From Mycosarcoma maydis (Eukaryota > Basidiomycota > Ustilaginomycetes > Ustilaginales), in assembly GCF_000328475.2 (NCBI RefSeq), contig NC_026480.1:1488001-1552000 (forward strand): 64,000 nucleotides of DNA. The letters run 5' to 3'. Positions within the stretch are counted from its first letter, which is position 1, and every line of letters begins with the position of its first letter. Positions 41,150-51,016 of the stretch are shown here, one piece after another. The position numbers were made by a program, and so were the translations under genes. The notes beneath the pieces are model-generated. The model did no database searches. It saw nothing but the letters and a program-made list of their open reading frames with translations, and was not told where the DNA came from.

Positions 41150-43918
41150 TCAGGAACAAGTTGCGGTTCGGTTCCATGCTACAAGCTCGGCTAGGAGACA
41201 CTTGAGCTCGTCCAAGTACAACATGGATTCTTTCGACCTGGTCGGCTCGTTGAGCTCGGCCAGTCGGGCTTGGGCAATTCTGTGGATCCTCGCGAGTCGC
41301 TGCGCGCCCAGCACGCGCTCGACCTCAGCAGATGCGTCCGGCGCTCGCACTTTGCAGAGCGAAACAAGAGCATTGGCCGCACTTAGCCTGACCTTAAACA
41401 CCTTGGCATCCAGTACTGAGCAGAGCCGATCCACGACCTGATCCAGCAAGCCATCATCGACGAGACTCGCCAGCACGACATCCGATCCGAGCGCTCGCTC
41501 CAGCGCCGAAGCTGCATTCCATCTCGATTTCGGCGGCTTGGACGTCGCACCCAACACGCGGCACAGCTCTTCCAGCAGCGATCTGCCCAGTAAGCAGCAC
41601 ACTCGCTTCGCTGATTGCTCGGCCTGTAGCAACGCTAAAAGCATTCCAGACGCACGGTATGCCGACACAGCTACACCTTCGATATCTTTACTCGCGTCCA
41701 GGCAGTATCGAGCGTGTGCGATCCATTCGCGTTCGTCAAGATGCTCGTCAGAGCGATACTGTGCTTCGACCAAATTCGAAAATGCCCACGATGCTCGTTG
41801 GCGTACCAGGGTCGAGCTGTCGTGTAAGGCGATCTTGCGAGTCGCATCGCCTCGGCCCCAAAGCATATCGTCCAACGTCTTGTAGATCGCTTCATGATGC
41901 TGGCTACCGTGGTCGACCGCATGATCAGCTGGCAGCACCAGTAGCCCGAGAACGCGTATGGCTGCAGCGCGGACACACTCGTCAGAAACGGTGCAACAGC
42001 GCTCTACATACTGCAAGATCAAAGTAGATATGGACACGTCCAAAGCTGAGTGGCGCAAAAGCGCCGCGTGCAGATCGGGAACGCTTGAAACGAGAGCGCA
42101 TTTTTGATCCTGCGTCAAGTCTGACCGTGCGCACAGGCGATGCCATGCCGCAAAAACGCGTGCCGATGTGTCTGGGCTGAGCAAGCGTGTAGGGGCTTCC
42201 ACAAGACTTTTGACAAACAGAGTCCAAACCGACAGCTGGCGCACTGGGTCATCAACGGCTTCGAAACCAGATAACACGCGGTCGCAAGCTTCGATGGTCG
42301 TCACAGCACCTTGGTCGACCAGACTGGACAGATCCAGGCGAGATCCATCTGATGCAGCCACACTTGGAGGTGAGCCAGCCTGTTGAGCTCTAAGCGAAAT
42401 TGCGTCCATGCCTTTACGCGTCCGTCCTTCCCGGGTTGAGGTGTCTGGAGCTGGCGTCGTCATTGTCGTTATCAGCTTCTTCGCTATACTCTGAACCTGT
42501 GGGTCGCTATGCGAAGCGAACGGCACCACTGCTGGCGTCAAGACAACCGCATTGGCCGTGACAAGCTTTGCCTTTGCCGTACTCATCACAAACGTGCGGG
42601 TCAACTGCAGCAGTGCCGCCGTCAACGATGACGGGTATCCGACCACCTCTGCAACCCCTTCCATTCTTGCGGATGCGCGCGGTGCAGTCGCCGCACGCTG
42701 CAGTGCGATCACCAAATATGATCGAATACTGACGATCCAACCCGCCAACTGCGACGACAGCGATGTAAACGAGAGAGCACGGTGAGCTCGTTCTTGAGCC
42801 ATGCATAATTGCAATGTTCCCTGAGTGAGAATTGATTCGAGCGCCGCCATAGCTGCAACGCGTACTGAAGTGGATGCATCCTGTGTGATGAGTGTACAGA
42901 GCGAGAAGGGAGCTGCCGATGTCGAAGATGCTGAGAAGCGTGGCAATGCAGATAGCTGCTTCGAGGAAGCTTCCACAGGGGCAGGTTGGTCTGGTAACAG
43001 ATCGCTCCAGCGTGAGATGAGCGCTCGAGACTCAAGTTGGTTGAGCTCGGTGAGACAGTACAGGCTATTCTGACGGATGAGTTTGCAGGTGGACTCGTGC
43101 TGACGTGAGCCGTCTTTACGCGATCTCGACGAGGCGGTGGCACTCGAGGTTGTGGAAAAGTCACTTTTTTCGCTCTCGCTTTTGTCGCTCCTACGATCAG
43201 TCTCGCCGGCGGACGAGTCTCCGCTACGCAGGCCGAGAGATGATGTTCTCTCCGAAGGCGTTGCGTCACTGCCGGAAGTGAAATTACGTGTTCGGTTCGG
43301 CTGACCGTTCCACGAAAAGGCACCATTCTGCAAGCCTGAGCTGGAGCGAGGGATAGCGCCCGCTATGGGTCGGATTGGTTTCACTCCGACTGACAAGCAG
43401 GGCCATATCACATCAAAAAAGCTGATCAGATGGGGTGCGCGGCTGACTTGCGAAGTGGAATTGGCGATCTTCGCTCTCCGAGATGCGACGCGGATGAGGA
43501 CGTGCAGCGTCTTGAGTGCAGCAGCGATAGCTCGTAATGCGGAGATCGACAGCTTCGAAACATCGATCGGCGTGCAGGTTGCTACGGTGATAGACTCAAG
43601 ATTTGGCTGAACCTTGACCGTCGATCTCAGAAACGCTTCGGTATGTTGAATGAGCTCGTTGACAGCCCTTTGACTGGATTCAACTGTAGCATTCTCAAAC
43701 AGGTCGGTTTCGAGACGCGACGAGAGAGTCTGGAACGCAATGCGGCGTACATCGTTTGGACCCTCCTGTATGGCTGTATTGATAATGTATAGAAGTGGTT
43801 GAGGCAGCAAGGAATCGAGAGCATTGCGAAGAGAGTCGAGAGCTGTGCGTCGATTGTCGGTCGAGAGATGAGATTCGCGAAGCTTTGCCAGCAGCGCATC
43901 TAGCTGTTCCTGCTGCAT
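41150..43918 (-). CDS. HEAT/armadillo-repeat protein (HEATR6-like)
   Basis: A 922-residue, almost wholly helical protein. Recurrent HEAT-like helix pairs can be seen, for example RTALDSLRNALDSLLPQPLL, VRVAAMAALESILTQG, VRAAAIRVLGLLVLPADH, VRQRASWAFSNLVEAQY and VRLSAANALVSLCKVRAPDA. An N-terminal segment near 130-175 (ALRAIAAALKTLHVLIRVAS then FFDVIWPCLSV) recalls the DUF4042 part of HEATR6 proteins. A disordered Ser-rich linker sits at about 195-260. The function is unknown; such proteins usually act as scaffolds. Start is the ATG at 43916-43918; the extension to 43951 uses a GTG. No introns are needed. Confidence 0.75.
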   Translation of the reverse strand: MQQEQLDALLAKLRESHLSTDNRRTALDSLRNALDSLLPQPLLYIINTAIQEGPNDVRRIAFQTLSSRLETDLFENATVESSQRAVNELIQHTEAFLRSTVKVQPNLESITVATCTPIDVSKLSISALRAIAAALKTLHVLIRVASRRAKIANSTSQVSRAPHLISFFDVIWPCLSVGVKPIRPIAGAIPRSSSGLQNGAFSWNGQPNRTRNFTSGSDATPSERTSSLGLRSGDSSAGETDRRSDKSESEKSDFSTTSSATASSRSRKDGSRQHESTCKLIRQNSLYCLTELNQLESRALISRWSDLLPDQPAPVEASSKQLSALPRFSASSTSAAPFSLCTLITQDASTSVRVAAMAALESILTQGTLQLCMAQERAHRALSFTSLSSQLAGWIVSIRSYLVIALQRAATAPRASARMEGVAEVVGYPSSLTAALLQLTRTFVMSTAKAKLVTANAVVLTPAVVPFASHSDPQVQSIAKKLITTMTTPAPDTSTREGRTRKGMDAISLRAQQAGSPPSVAASDGSRLDLSSLVDQGAVTTIEACDRVLSGFEAVDDPVRQLSVWTLFVKSLVEAPTRLLSPDTSARVFAAWHRLCARSDLTQDQKCALVSSVPDLHAALLRHSALDVSISTLILQYVERCCTVSDECVRAAAIRVLGLLVLPADHAVDHGSQHHEAIYKTLDDMLWGRGDATRKIALHDSSTLVRQRASWAFSNLVEAQYRSDEHLDEREWIAHARYCLDASKDIEGVAVSAYRASGMLLALLQAEQSAKRVCCLLGRSLLEELCRVLGATSKPPKSRWNAASALERALGSDVVLASLVDDGLLDQVVDRLCSVLDAKVFKVRLSAANALVSLCKVRAPDASAEVERVLGAQRLARIHRIAQARLAELNEPTRSKESMLYLDELKCLLAELVAWNRTATCS

Positions 43919-44281
43919 GATTGCGACCGTCTGGGCTGAAAGATGCGTCACGGAGTGGTGTCCATCATCTTGAACGTATCTGTGTCGCTTTTCGAGACCT
44001 TCCGGCTTCGTGTCGAAGGGAAAACCGTGCTAACACTTGAAAGCAAGAGGAGCAGAAGGAGAAAGAGGCATTCAGGGTCCTTTCGCTATTCGTGATTGAC
44101 GAATTCCAACTAGCGAGCTTCCCACCTCGGAAATCGGAAATCGGAAATCGGAAATCGGAAATCGGAAAATGGAAGTTGGAAATTGGTTTTGCCACTCCAC
44201 TTTGCTTGGCTTGTCAACAATCACGAATCAGAACTAACGCCCTCGCTAACTTAGAACAACGACGACTTAGCAGATGCAGCA
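43919..44281. other. 363-nt divergent promoter with heptamer array
   Basis: Between the HEAT gene and the dehydratase; contains (CGGAAAT)5 at 44128-44162. No gene. Confidence 0.5.
44128..44162. repeat. (CGGAAAT)5 heptamer array
   Basis: Five perfect 7-nt copies, followed by a degenerate copy CGGAAAA; it lies 120 nt before the dehydratase ATG. Confidence 0.95.
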
Positions 44282-44878
44282 ATGCTGCGCTTCTTTGGAC
44301 CAGTAACCATCATTGTGAGCTCCTCTGTATCATATAGATCGTCTCTGCAAAACCACATCTTGGCGCGCTCCATCAGATTGTCGAAGCGCGCTATGGCTTC
44401 ACAACCGCTGACAGCCGAAAAGTGCGAGCCATGCACTGCGTCACTACGCGCCATGTCGGAGGACGAAGCTAAGCAAATGGTCTCGAGCCTCAAAGGAAAA
44501 TGGACGTTGTCGCCTCAGCCAAAGACACTGCTCTCCTCGACAGCTGTCCATCCGGATGCGCTGCATCGCACGTACAAATTCAAAAACTTTACCTCGGCAC
44601 AAGCGTTTGCGAATCAGCTCGGCGAGCTTGCAGAGGCGCAAGGTCACCACCCTGCGATCATGGTCGAATGGGGCCGGGTAACCGTCTGGTGGTGGAGTCA
44701 CGCTATCAATGGGGTATGTACGAGTGGTGTGCTACAGACGCAAACACTGGCTACTGACTTGGCAACATACTCTTTCATCTTGAAACAGTTGCACAAAAAC
44801 GACTTTGTCATGGCGGCCAAGACGGAAGAGCTCGTGCAGCAGGCGCAAGGGTATACACCACCCAAGCCCGAGTTTTGA
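44282..44878 (+). CDS. Pterin-4a-carbinolamine dehydratase, two exons
   Basis: A small enzyme that dehydrates 4a-hydroxytetrahydropterin to recycle pterin cofactor. The family motif is intact: GHHPAI with H122, H123 and P124, then VEWGRVTVWWW and the third catalytic H140. Exons are 44282-44713 and 44789-44878; the join gives AING/LHKNDFVMAA, which matches the family, and 173 residues. The 75-nt intron (GTATGT donor, CTGAC branch, CAG acceptor) is a multiple of three and stop-free, so an unspliced message would code a 198-residue variant with 25 residues inserted in the fold. The first 37 residues are Arg/Ser-rich without acidic residues and look like a mitochondrial leader; Met38 could start a cytosolic form. 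Divergent from the HEAT gene. Confidence 0.88.
   Translation: MLRFFGPVTIIVSSSVSYRSSLQNHILARSIRLSKRAMASQPLTAEKCEPCTASLRAMSEDEAKQMVSSLKGKWTLSPQPKTLLSSTAVHPDALHRTYKFKNFTSAQAFANQLGELAEAQGHHPAIMVEWGRVTVWWWSHAINGVCTSGVLQTQTLATDLATYSFILKQLHKNDFVMAAKTEELVQQAQGYTPPKPEF
44714..44788 (+). other. In-frame, stop-free 75-nt intron in the dehydratase gene
   Basis: GTATGT donor, CTACTGAC branch-like site and AAACAG acceptor; 25 codons without a stop. Confidence 0.8.
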
Positions 44879-44941
44879 AATTGTTGCTTTACCAACATGC
44901 GAGGTGCGAGATTCATTACAATGTGAGACTTTCGATTGTGG

Positions 44942-46264
44942 TCAAGTGCGATCTAAATCCTTGATGTACTGCTTCCAAATCTGTCTGGACCAACTCACCA
45001 ACCACGGGCTTTGATCGAGCACGTGTTTGAGCTTTGCAAGCGGTTCGCTTGCCAATTTGCCCTGAGACTGAGGTGTAGCAGATAGCGTCAACACCGTGTG
45101 GATTACGCTGAATGCCAGAGCGTCGAGCGATGTCGGTCTTCGCGCGCCAAGCAGGAACTGCGTCTCTGGCGGGCTTTGCGACAGTTGCGCCTTTGTTCGA
45201 GAAGCGAGAGCACGCAGACCGGCGACAGCATCCGCGACCACTTTGCCCTGATCGACGGATGGGCTGGCAAGAGCAGCTCCAGGAGTGTCGCCGCCACCCC
45301 GCGAGTCTAGATCGGCTGTAGACAGGGCGGAAGCTGCAGAGGCAGTGGTAGCACCAATCCAGCTCAGGAAGCCCACTTGCCAGCCTGGAAGCGCCGTAGT
45401 GGGTTGAGCCGAACATGGGAATGCGCTGGTCGAACGAGAGAAAGAGGCTGATGCTGATGCAATAGACGCTGACGGGTTGAGTGCCGAGATGCGCCGCAGC
45501 TGCTGGTCGAAGAAGGAGTTGTTCAAGTACGATGAGACGAGTGCCGAGAGGTACGGTTGCGAGTCCGTCCTGGCATACGCTGTCGATTGAGGAGAGAGAA
45601 GTACAGCGAGCAAGACACCGGCCATGATTCGACCATTGACAAGGCTCTGCCATGATCTCGCCTCGAGCTCTGTCGAGGCATCGTTCCAGGCTGAGCTGTC
45701 CTTTTCACCCAGCTCGGGTCGGGAAGCTGGGTAGTAGTTATCGATCAGATGTGGAATTTCGGTCGCCGAAAGTAATGAGGACGAGGTTTTGCTGCGGAAT
45801 CGAGGCGGAAGATGCAGGAAAGGCATCGATTTGGCTGGACCCCAGTTGTGCGACGGATCGATGAATCGCACATCGAAATCGACATTGCGGAACAGCAGCT
45901 CCATTTGCCATCGCAGAGCAATCGGATCACTGCTGGACCAGCCGGATGGCGAAGTTAGATGAGATGCTGTGTGATCGGCATTGAACTCGGTGTGTGAAGA
46001 ATGAGCGTCTTTATCCGACCAAGACAGTGTTCCGTCTCGGAACAGGTGAGGAGCCACATAGAGAGTGGGCTTGACCGGCGGAGCTGTCGTCGTGGGCGAG
46101 TACACTATGGCTGCTGGATACGTGTGCAGAGGGAAAGTCGAAAAGATGGCGGCTGCCCATTTCGGAACGAGTGTTGCTTGTGATGCGCTTGATCTTGAAA
46201 GTGTGGAGCGAGGCGGTGCAGGTGGAATGTTTTCCAGCTCGGGATAGTCGTGAAGTGTCGACAT
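44942..46264 (-). CDS. Metaxin/Sam37-like mitochondrial outer-membrane protein
   Basis: A 440-residue protein. The segment DPIALRWQMELLFRNVDFDV ... AKSMPFLHLPPR (about 112-160) has the signature of the metaxin N-terminal thioredoxin-like fold, where DP-x-x-L-x-W-Q leads into a short strand and a PFL loop. A helical GST-C-like part follows (ARSWQSLVNGRIMAGVLLAVLL, about 205-226, then QPYLSALVSSYLN). Metaxins and Sam37 work with the SAM complex, which inserts beta-barrel proteins into the mitochondrial outer membrane. There is no obvious C-terminal membrane anchor. The N-terminus carries a roughly 30-residue hydrophilic lead. Start ATG 46262-46264. It converges on the dehydratase (63-nt gap). 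Confidence 0.68.
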   Translation of the reverse strand: MSTLHDYPELENIPPAPPRSTLSRSSASQATLVPKWAAAIFSTFPLHTYPAAIVYSPTTTAPPVKPTLYVAPHLFRDGTLSWSDKDAHSSHTEFNADHTASHLTSPSGWSSSDPIALRWQMELLFRNVDFDVRFIDPSHNWGPAKSMPFLHLPPRFRSKTSSSLLSATEIPHLIDNYYPASRPELGEKDSSAWNDASTELEARSWQSLVNGRIMAGVLLAVLLSPQSTAYARTDSQPYLSALVSSYLNNSFFDQQLRRISALNPSASIASASASFSRSTSAFPCSAQPTTALPGWQVGFLSWIGATTASAASALSTADLDSRGGGDTPGAALASPSVDQGKVVADAVAGLRALASRTKAQLSQSPPETQFLLGARRPTSLDALAFSVIHTVLTLSATPQSQGKLASEPLAKLKHVLDQSPWLVSWSRQIWKQYIKDLDRT

Positions 46265-46634
46265 TCTGTACAGTGCTTCTGTCAGCTACTCGAGCGGCGA
46301 GTATGGGCAAGGAGAACAGCAGAGTAGAGTGTAGGGAATGATCGATGATGGGAAATAGAAGCGTTTGATAAATGTGATTCGTGATTCGTGGTTCTGACGA
46401 CAAGAAACGTGAAACTCGAGCAGCTAGCTGTCCTCCACCTCGCTGTTTGTCACGCCACGAGCGTGGCCGCGCTCACATGTCGATGTTCAAATGCTACGAT
46501 CCAACAGTCCTGGGGAAAACCCCCACGCGCGCCACACGTTTCACGATTCGGCTGCTGGCTGAGCTAAATGTGCTCAGTCGCAACCTTAAGTCAAACATGA
46601 ATCACGAATTACGATTGAGCTTGAAGACCTTCCC

Positions 46635-46674
46635 TGTGTCTCTGTGTGTCTCTGTGTGTCTCTGTCTCTCTCGC
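46635..46674. repeat. 10-nt tandem repeat TCTCTGTGTG
   Basis: About three copies merging into a CT-rich run. Confidence 0.75.
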
Positions 46675-46740
46675 GTGTCTGCTGCTCCAACAAATTTAGA
46701 CTCACAGATTGTGACCCTCTGACGTTGCACGGTGCTGTGT

Positions 46741-46768
46741 GATTCAGGATTCAGGATTCAGGATTCAG
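46741..46768. repeat. (GATTCAG)4 heptamer array
   Basis: Four perfect 7-nt copies, followed by GATTGGT. Confidence 0.95.
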
Positions 46769-47067
46769 GATTGGTGTGCTTCCACAGTCGTGAGTTCATG
46801 TGCGTGAATTTAGTCACGAGTTGTGCTGCTTGTGCAACCGTTTCGGACTTGGATTGCCGACTCGACGCAAAGGTTCTTCGATTCACTAGTCAGGCTCGAG
46901 TCACCAACCACTTGGACCCTTTGGACGTGCTTTCCTTTACAACATCAACACCACGTATCATTTTTGCTCAACCCCCCTGAGTTAGTTCTTGGAGCATCGA
47001 GCTCTGTCCTCGCTGTTACTCTCCAACGCGCCTCACGTCTTTTTACGCCATCTCGTCCAGTCGAGAC

Positions 47068-49779
47068 ATGGCTCCGTCAGGACGTGGAGCGACCATCAAT
47101 GACCTGCCCATCGAGATCCTACGAGAAATTGTCGGTCTAGTATGGCTCGACTCGATCCCCAAATCCTCATTTCGCAACATTGATCCACATGGTCTTCCCT
47201 CTTCATACCCTGATGGTCGGAAGATCTCGTCCACCCAAAATGATACCCGCAAGACGCTCTACAACCTCTGTCTCGTCAACAAGGCTTTTTACCACGAGGC
47301 AAGAGTGCTCTTGTTCCGACGCATCCAGATCACGCTGCCCCACAGCTTCAACTTGCTCTTGAGAACTCTCGGTGCATCTCATTTGGCCAGTGCTTATGAG
47401 AGGTACGCGTTGACAGGCAGCGTCAATGTCGATCCTTCCGATCCTGCCTCGTTTACCAACATGATCGCCGCCGCTGGTTTTGCACATGCTCTTGGACAGA
47501 AACTCGTCATTGGAGGAAACGCGACACCCACACCTCCTGCTAGTCGCAATCCAAGTCCCGCTCCTTCCAAGCACGTTGTTGCTGTTGCTACTGCTGCTAC
47601 TGCTGCTACTGCTGCTGTCGAGCGCTCATCTTCCTTGACTCGGGCGGTATCGAAGCGTAACTTCAGCCGCATCAATGCCGACGAAGACGGTGAGGTAGAG
47701 CTCATCTGGACCGAGGATCCCACATCGACCCACGAAAATCCAGTCTACCACGTCACACTCCGTGAAGAACACGATCAAGACGCGGCCACGCTCCATCGTT
47801 GGGTGCGTCTGATCGACTTTTCCAATTTCCGTACCCAAGGCTTGCGACGCACTATCGGAGAAGGCATGGATCAACGCTTTGTCACCCCGGCTCGTCTGCT
47901 CGCGCTTGTCACTGCCGCCGAGGGTCTCGTCGCTTTTGGCGCAAGCGAGTCCATGGACTCGGCACTATCCAACGACGTGCTCGAGGCGCTCCTCTTCCGC
48001 GACGGTGAATACAGCAAACCCAGTCGTTTGCGTGGCGTATCAGTCGAGCGACACAGTGGTCGATCCAACAAGATGCTTCAAGCTCTCGACCTATGCGAGT
48101 GCGTCTCGCCGCGCTTTCAAGAGGCTATGAAGGAGTTTGTTCAAACCCATCTTAAAAAATTCAGCGGCAGGACGACAGACACGGTGGAAGAAGAGGTCGA
48201 GTCTGACAACGACGGCATGAACGTTGACGACGAAGAAGAAGAGCGCGGTCGTGGCCGAAGCACTTCGGCAAGGCAGCAGAGCAAGAACCTCAGTCGTTCA
48301 GTATCCACACGGCGTCAACATGGGGACGGCCCCAGCCGCCATCCTGCCAGGCCCACAGCTTTTCCGTCTTTGAACAGGTTGGGTTTGTCAGGTGTAACTC
48401 TCGACAATGATCTACTCAATCCGTTCGTCCTCGCATTTCCTCGACTCACCCACCTCGATCTTTCCAGGACCAAAGCCGACGCTGCCCTGCTGAACGCGCT
48501 CAGCAGTTCGCATCAGCTACACCTCGAAAGCCTCTCTCTGGCATTTTGCAAGCGCATCAGCTCGGAATCCGTCACAGAGCTGCTCGTCGATGCGCCCTGC
48601 ACGCAGGGGCTTGTCGAGCTTTCCCTCGCAGGCACCCTCATCTTTCCCACCCCGGTCGACTCGGAGGATCTGAGTGTCATCATCACCCAGGCTCCGTGCT
48701 TCCGTTCGGGCAAGCTGCGCTACCTCGACCTCGGCGGTTGTGCGCTCACCGACGAGCTGCTCGACTTGATTGGACCCCAACCTTCGTTGCTTGATCTGGG
48801 ATTGTCGCACTGTCCTAACATCAGGCTGGAAGCGGTTAGCAAGCTCCTGCGCGCTCGCGCGCCCAACGTGCAGATCCTTGAGCTGTCGGACTCGTGCACG
48901 TCTCGCTCCTCGACCGAGGGTCTCACCACCAATATACCCGGCTACGACAGCCACGATTCGAGCGCGATCAACGCGGTGCATCTGCAAAGCATCCTGGTCG
49001 GACCGTGTGCCAAGACGCCACCTATCCCGATTTCGGTGCAGCTGGCGCTGATGGGCTTCAAGACAGGTTCGGACCCGCCGCCGAGCCAGCCAGCCAACGC
49101 GAGGGCAGCGACCAACCTGAGAGTGGTCGGCTTGAACCAGGCCTCGCTCAAGAGCGTCAGGGGAGGGTTTGGCAGTTGGAAGGTGATCAGGGGGGCAGGA
49201 AGGAGAGGATGGGTGGTGGATATCGCAGCTGGGCCGAATCCGGAAGCGAGCGACGAGGCTCTGTTGGAGGATGTCAGGTCGATTCCGAGTGCAAGCATGG
49301 CGATCGAGTACGCCGGATCGGGAGAGCCGAGCCGAGGTGGTCACGAGGTCGACTTGAACAGGAGCCGATCAGTGAGGTACGACGACGAAGACATTGCCGA
49401 TGATCGCTCGTCGTCTGCGCTGCTTGGCGTGGCTTCGCCAAGCCACTCTTCGGCGGCGCGTCACGCCATGCCGTCGATCCGAAGAGCTCACTCGGTCAGC
49501 GGCCGTGGCGGGGGCTCCACCTCGCGCTCGCGCTCGCGTCACTTGGTCGCGGCCTCTTACGCGCTTCCGTCAGACGTCAAACTCGTGCCCCGAGACGAAG
49601 TGGTGAGAGATCTTGGCACGAATCACGCGCGTCGCATCAAATTGCAGAGTTTGGCTGATTCCAACGGTCATGTTACCGGCGATATCGGTTGGCACAGTCG
49701 CAAGATGGAGGTGCTCCTCGGATTTGGGTTTCTAGGTCGTGAGTCGGGTCTGTATGCTTTGCCGTCGTTTCAAGTCTGA
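47068..49779 (+). CDS. F-box-like protein with leucine-rich repeats (II)
   Basis: A 903-residue protein. The start (INDLPIEILREIVGLVW ... LYNLCLVNKAFYHEARVLLF) is F-box-like, spread over about 10-85 with an insertion. An acidic and Arg/Ser-rich linker follows near 370-415 (NDGMNVDDEEEERGRGRS). Leucine-rich repeats occupy about 435-620, with clear units such as LTHLDLSRTKADAALLNAL, LRYLDLGGCALTDELLDLIG and LLDLGLSHCPNIRLEAVSKLL, as in AMN1/Fbxl-type proteins. The last 250 residues are rich in Ser, Arg and Gly (RSRSRH) and end in a short conserved-looking stretch (HSRKMEVLLGFGFLGRESG). It is probably a substrate receptor of an SCF ubiquitin ligase. The target is unknown. Start ATG 47068; intron-free. 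Confidence 0.75.
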   Translation: MAPSGRGATINDLPIEILREIVGLVWLDSIPKSSFRNIDPHGLPSSYPDGRKISSTQNDTRKTLYNLCLVNKAFYHEARVLLFRRIQITLPHSFNLLLRTLGASHLASAYERYALTGSVNVDPSDPASFTNMIAAAGFAHALGQKLVIGGNATPTPPASRNPSPAPSKHVVAVATAATAATAAVERSSSLTRAVSKRNFSRINADEDGEVELIWTEDPTSTHENPVYHVTLREEHDQDAATLHRWVRLIDFSNFRTQGLRRTIGEGMDQRFVTPARLLALVTAAEGLVAFGASESMDSALSNDVLEALLFRDGEYSKPSRLRGVSVERHSGRSNKMLQALDLCECVSPRFQEAMKEFVQTHLKKFSGRTTDTVEEEVESDNDGMNVDDEEEERGRGRSTSARQQSKNLSRSVSTRRQHGDGPSRHPARPTAFPSLNRLGLSGVTLDNDLLNPFVLAFPRLTHLDLSRTKADAALLNALSSSHQLHLESLSLAFCKRISSESVTELLVDAPCTQGLVELSLAGTLIFPTPVDSEDLSVIITQAPCFRSGKLRYLDLGGCALTDELLDLIGPQPSLLDLGLSHCPNIRLEAVSKLLRARAPNVQILELSDSCTSRSSTEGLTTNIPGYDSHDSSAINAVHLQSILVGPCAKTPPIPISVQLALMGFKTGSDPPPSQPANARAATNLRVVGLNQASLKSVRGGFGSWKVIRGAGRRGWVVDIAAGPNPEASDEALLEDVRSIPSASMAIEYAGSGEPSRGGHEVDLNRSRSVRYDDEDIADDRSSSALLGVASPSHSSAARHAMPSIRRAHSVSGRGGGSTSRSRSRHLVAASYALPSDVKLVPRDEVVRDLGTNHARRIKLQSLADSNGHVTGDIGWHSRKMEVLLGFGFLGRESGLYALPSFQV

Positions 49780-49855
49780 CATGCAGTCTGAGGCAGCCTA
49801 GGAAAATGTGTGTCACTATACCAAGATTCTCGCAGCAAATTCAGGTAAATCATCT

Positions 49856-51016
49856 CTATTCAGGCGTGGTGAGGTGCGATGGTAATCGCAGGGCTAGTCG
49901 GACAAGGTCAAGTGCGCCTTCGGTCAAGTGGTTGTGTCCGCCAAAGTGGGTTTGGATGAATGTGACTGTTTGCTGTGCGCTGAGATGGAAGTGTTGGATG
50001 TAGGCGTAGTCTGGGATGGTGCGCGAGTGTAGAGTGATGTTTTCGTTGGCAGGCGTGGCACTGGCACGGAGCATGGTTCGAAAGAGACGGTGGGAGTGGG
50101 TGATGGGGATGACGGGATCGTCACGGGCGTGTAGTAGCACGATGGAGGTATGATGGGTCGAAGAGGCGTTTAAGAGGTGCGGGAGGGTGGTGATGGTGCT
50201 CAGGTGGGTTTTGAGGAATCTGTCGAGGATAAGATTATTGAATGGGATCCATGCGATTGGTCTTAGGAGCGGGACGAGTCCAGCGAGGCTGAAGTCTTTG
50301 ACGAGCGACTTGATGTCTGTGTACGCGGCCATGAGCACTAGGCCGTCGACACTCTGTCGTTGACGCTCCAACTTGGTCGCTAGCAGTGCTCCGATTCCGG
50401 TCCCCAGACTCTGACCGAACACGACGACGCTCTGTGCTGCTCCACGCTGCTCATGCCGGATCCAGCGATACGCCGACTCGGCATCCTCGACCAGCCCTTG
50501 CTCACTTGGAGTACCCGTGCTATCGCCAAAGCCTCGATAGTCAATCGCGACCACATTCGCATCGATCCGACCTGTCAGTGTCTGATACGCGCCGATCCGG
50601 AATGGAGCCGCTCGGTTCATCGAATTCCCATGCAGGTATAGGATCGTCGGATACTCGACCATCGCCTGTTGGTACACCTCTTGACGCCATTCCGACACGT
50701 CCAAAGATGCGAGCCGCTGGTAGTATACCTCGGGCAACACGTGCCATGCTCCAATGGTCTCGCCGTCGTTCGTTGACAGTTTCAATGCACGCGTCTTGAA
50801 TGGTGCCAACCCGTAATTTGCCGGTTTATCGTACGACGGAAAAAAGGGGAACTGGATTGCGTGCAGGAAGATAAAGTGGCGTTGAAACAGGGGTGTCAGC
50901 AGTGCGACGAAAAAGGTCACATAGACGGTGGCGATGCCGAGAGGCACGTAGACAGCATGTCGGATCAGGAACGACGACGAACTTGTTGAGGCGCGTGCTA
51001 CTTGCTTGGACGCCAT
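49856..51016 (-). CDS. ABHD12-like alpha/beta hydrolase (lysophospholipase / monoacylglycerol lipase type)
   Basis: A 386-residue membrane-anchored serine hydrolase. A single membrane segment lies at about 21-44 (VYVPLGIATVYVTFFVALL). The fold's motifs follow: the oxyanion sequence YLHGNSMNR (about 127-135), DYRGFGDSTG, the nucleophile elbow GQSLGTG (about 201-207), the acid region LLHARDDPVIP (about 298-308) and a C-terminal HFHLSA for the catalytic histidine. The arrangement matches ABHD12 and its fungal relatives, which hydrolyse lysophospholipids or monoacylglycerols at membranes. Orientation in the membrane is not decided. Start ATG 51014-51016. Its 3' end faces the second F-box gene at 76 nt. 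Confidence 0.85.
   Translation of the reverse strand: MASKQVARASTSSSSFLIRHAVYVPLGIATVYVTFFVALLTPLFQRHFIFLHAIQFPFFPSYDKPANYGLAPFKTRALKLSTNDGETIGAWHVLPEVYYQRLASLDVSEWRQEVYQQAMVEYPTILYLHGNSMNRAAPFRIGAYQTLTGRIDANVVAIDYRGFGDSTGTPSEQGLVEDAESAYRWIRHEQRGAAQSVVVFGQSLGTGIGALLATKLERQRQSVDGLVLMAAYTDIKSLVKDFSLAGLVPLLRPIAWIPFNNLILDRFLKTHLSTITTLPHLLNASSTHHTSIVLLHARDDPVIPITHSHRLFRTMLRASATPANENITLHSRTIPDYAYIQHFHLSAQQTVTFIQTHFGGHNHLTEGALDLVRLALRLPSHLTTPE

Larger units (their letters stand above)
46265..47067. other. 0.8-kb divergent spacer with tandem repeats
   Basis: Promoters of the metaxin-like and the second F-box genes. Contains a 10-nt CTCTGTGTGT-type repeat near 46635-46670 and the heptamer array at 46741-46768. 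No gene. Confidence 0.5.
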
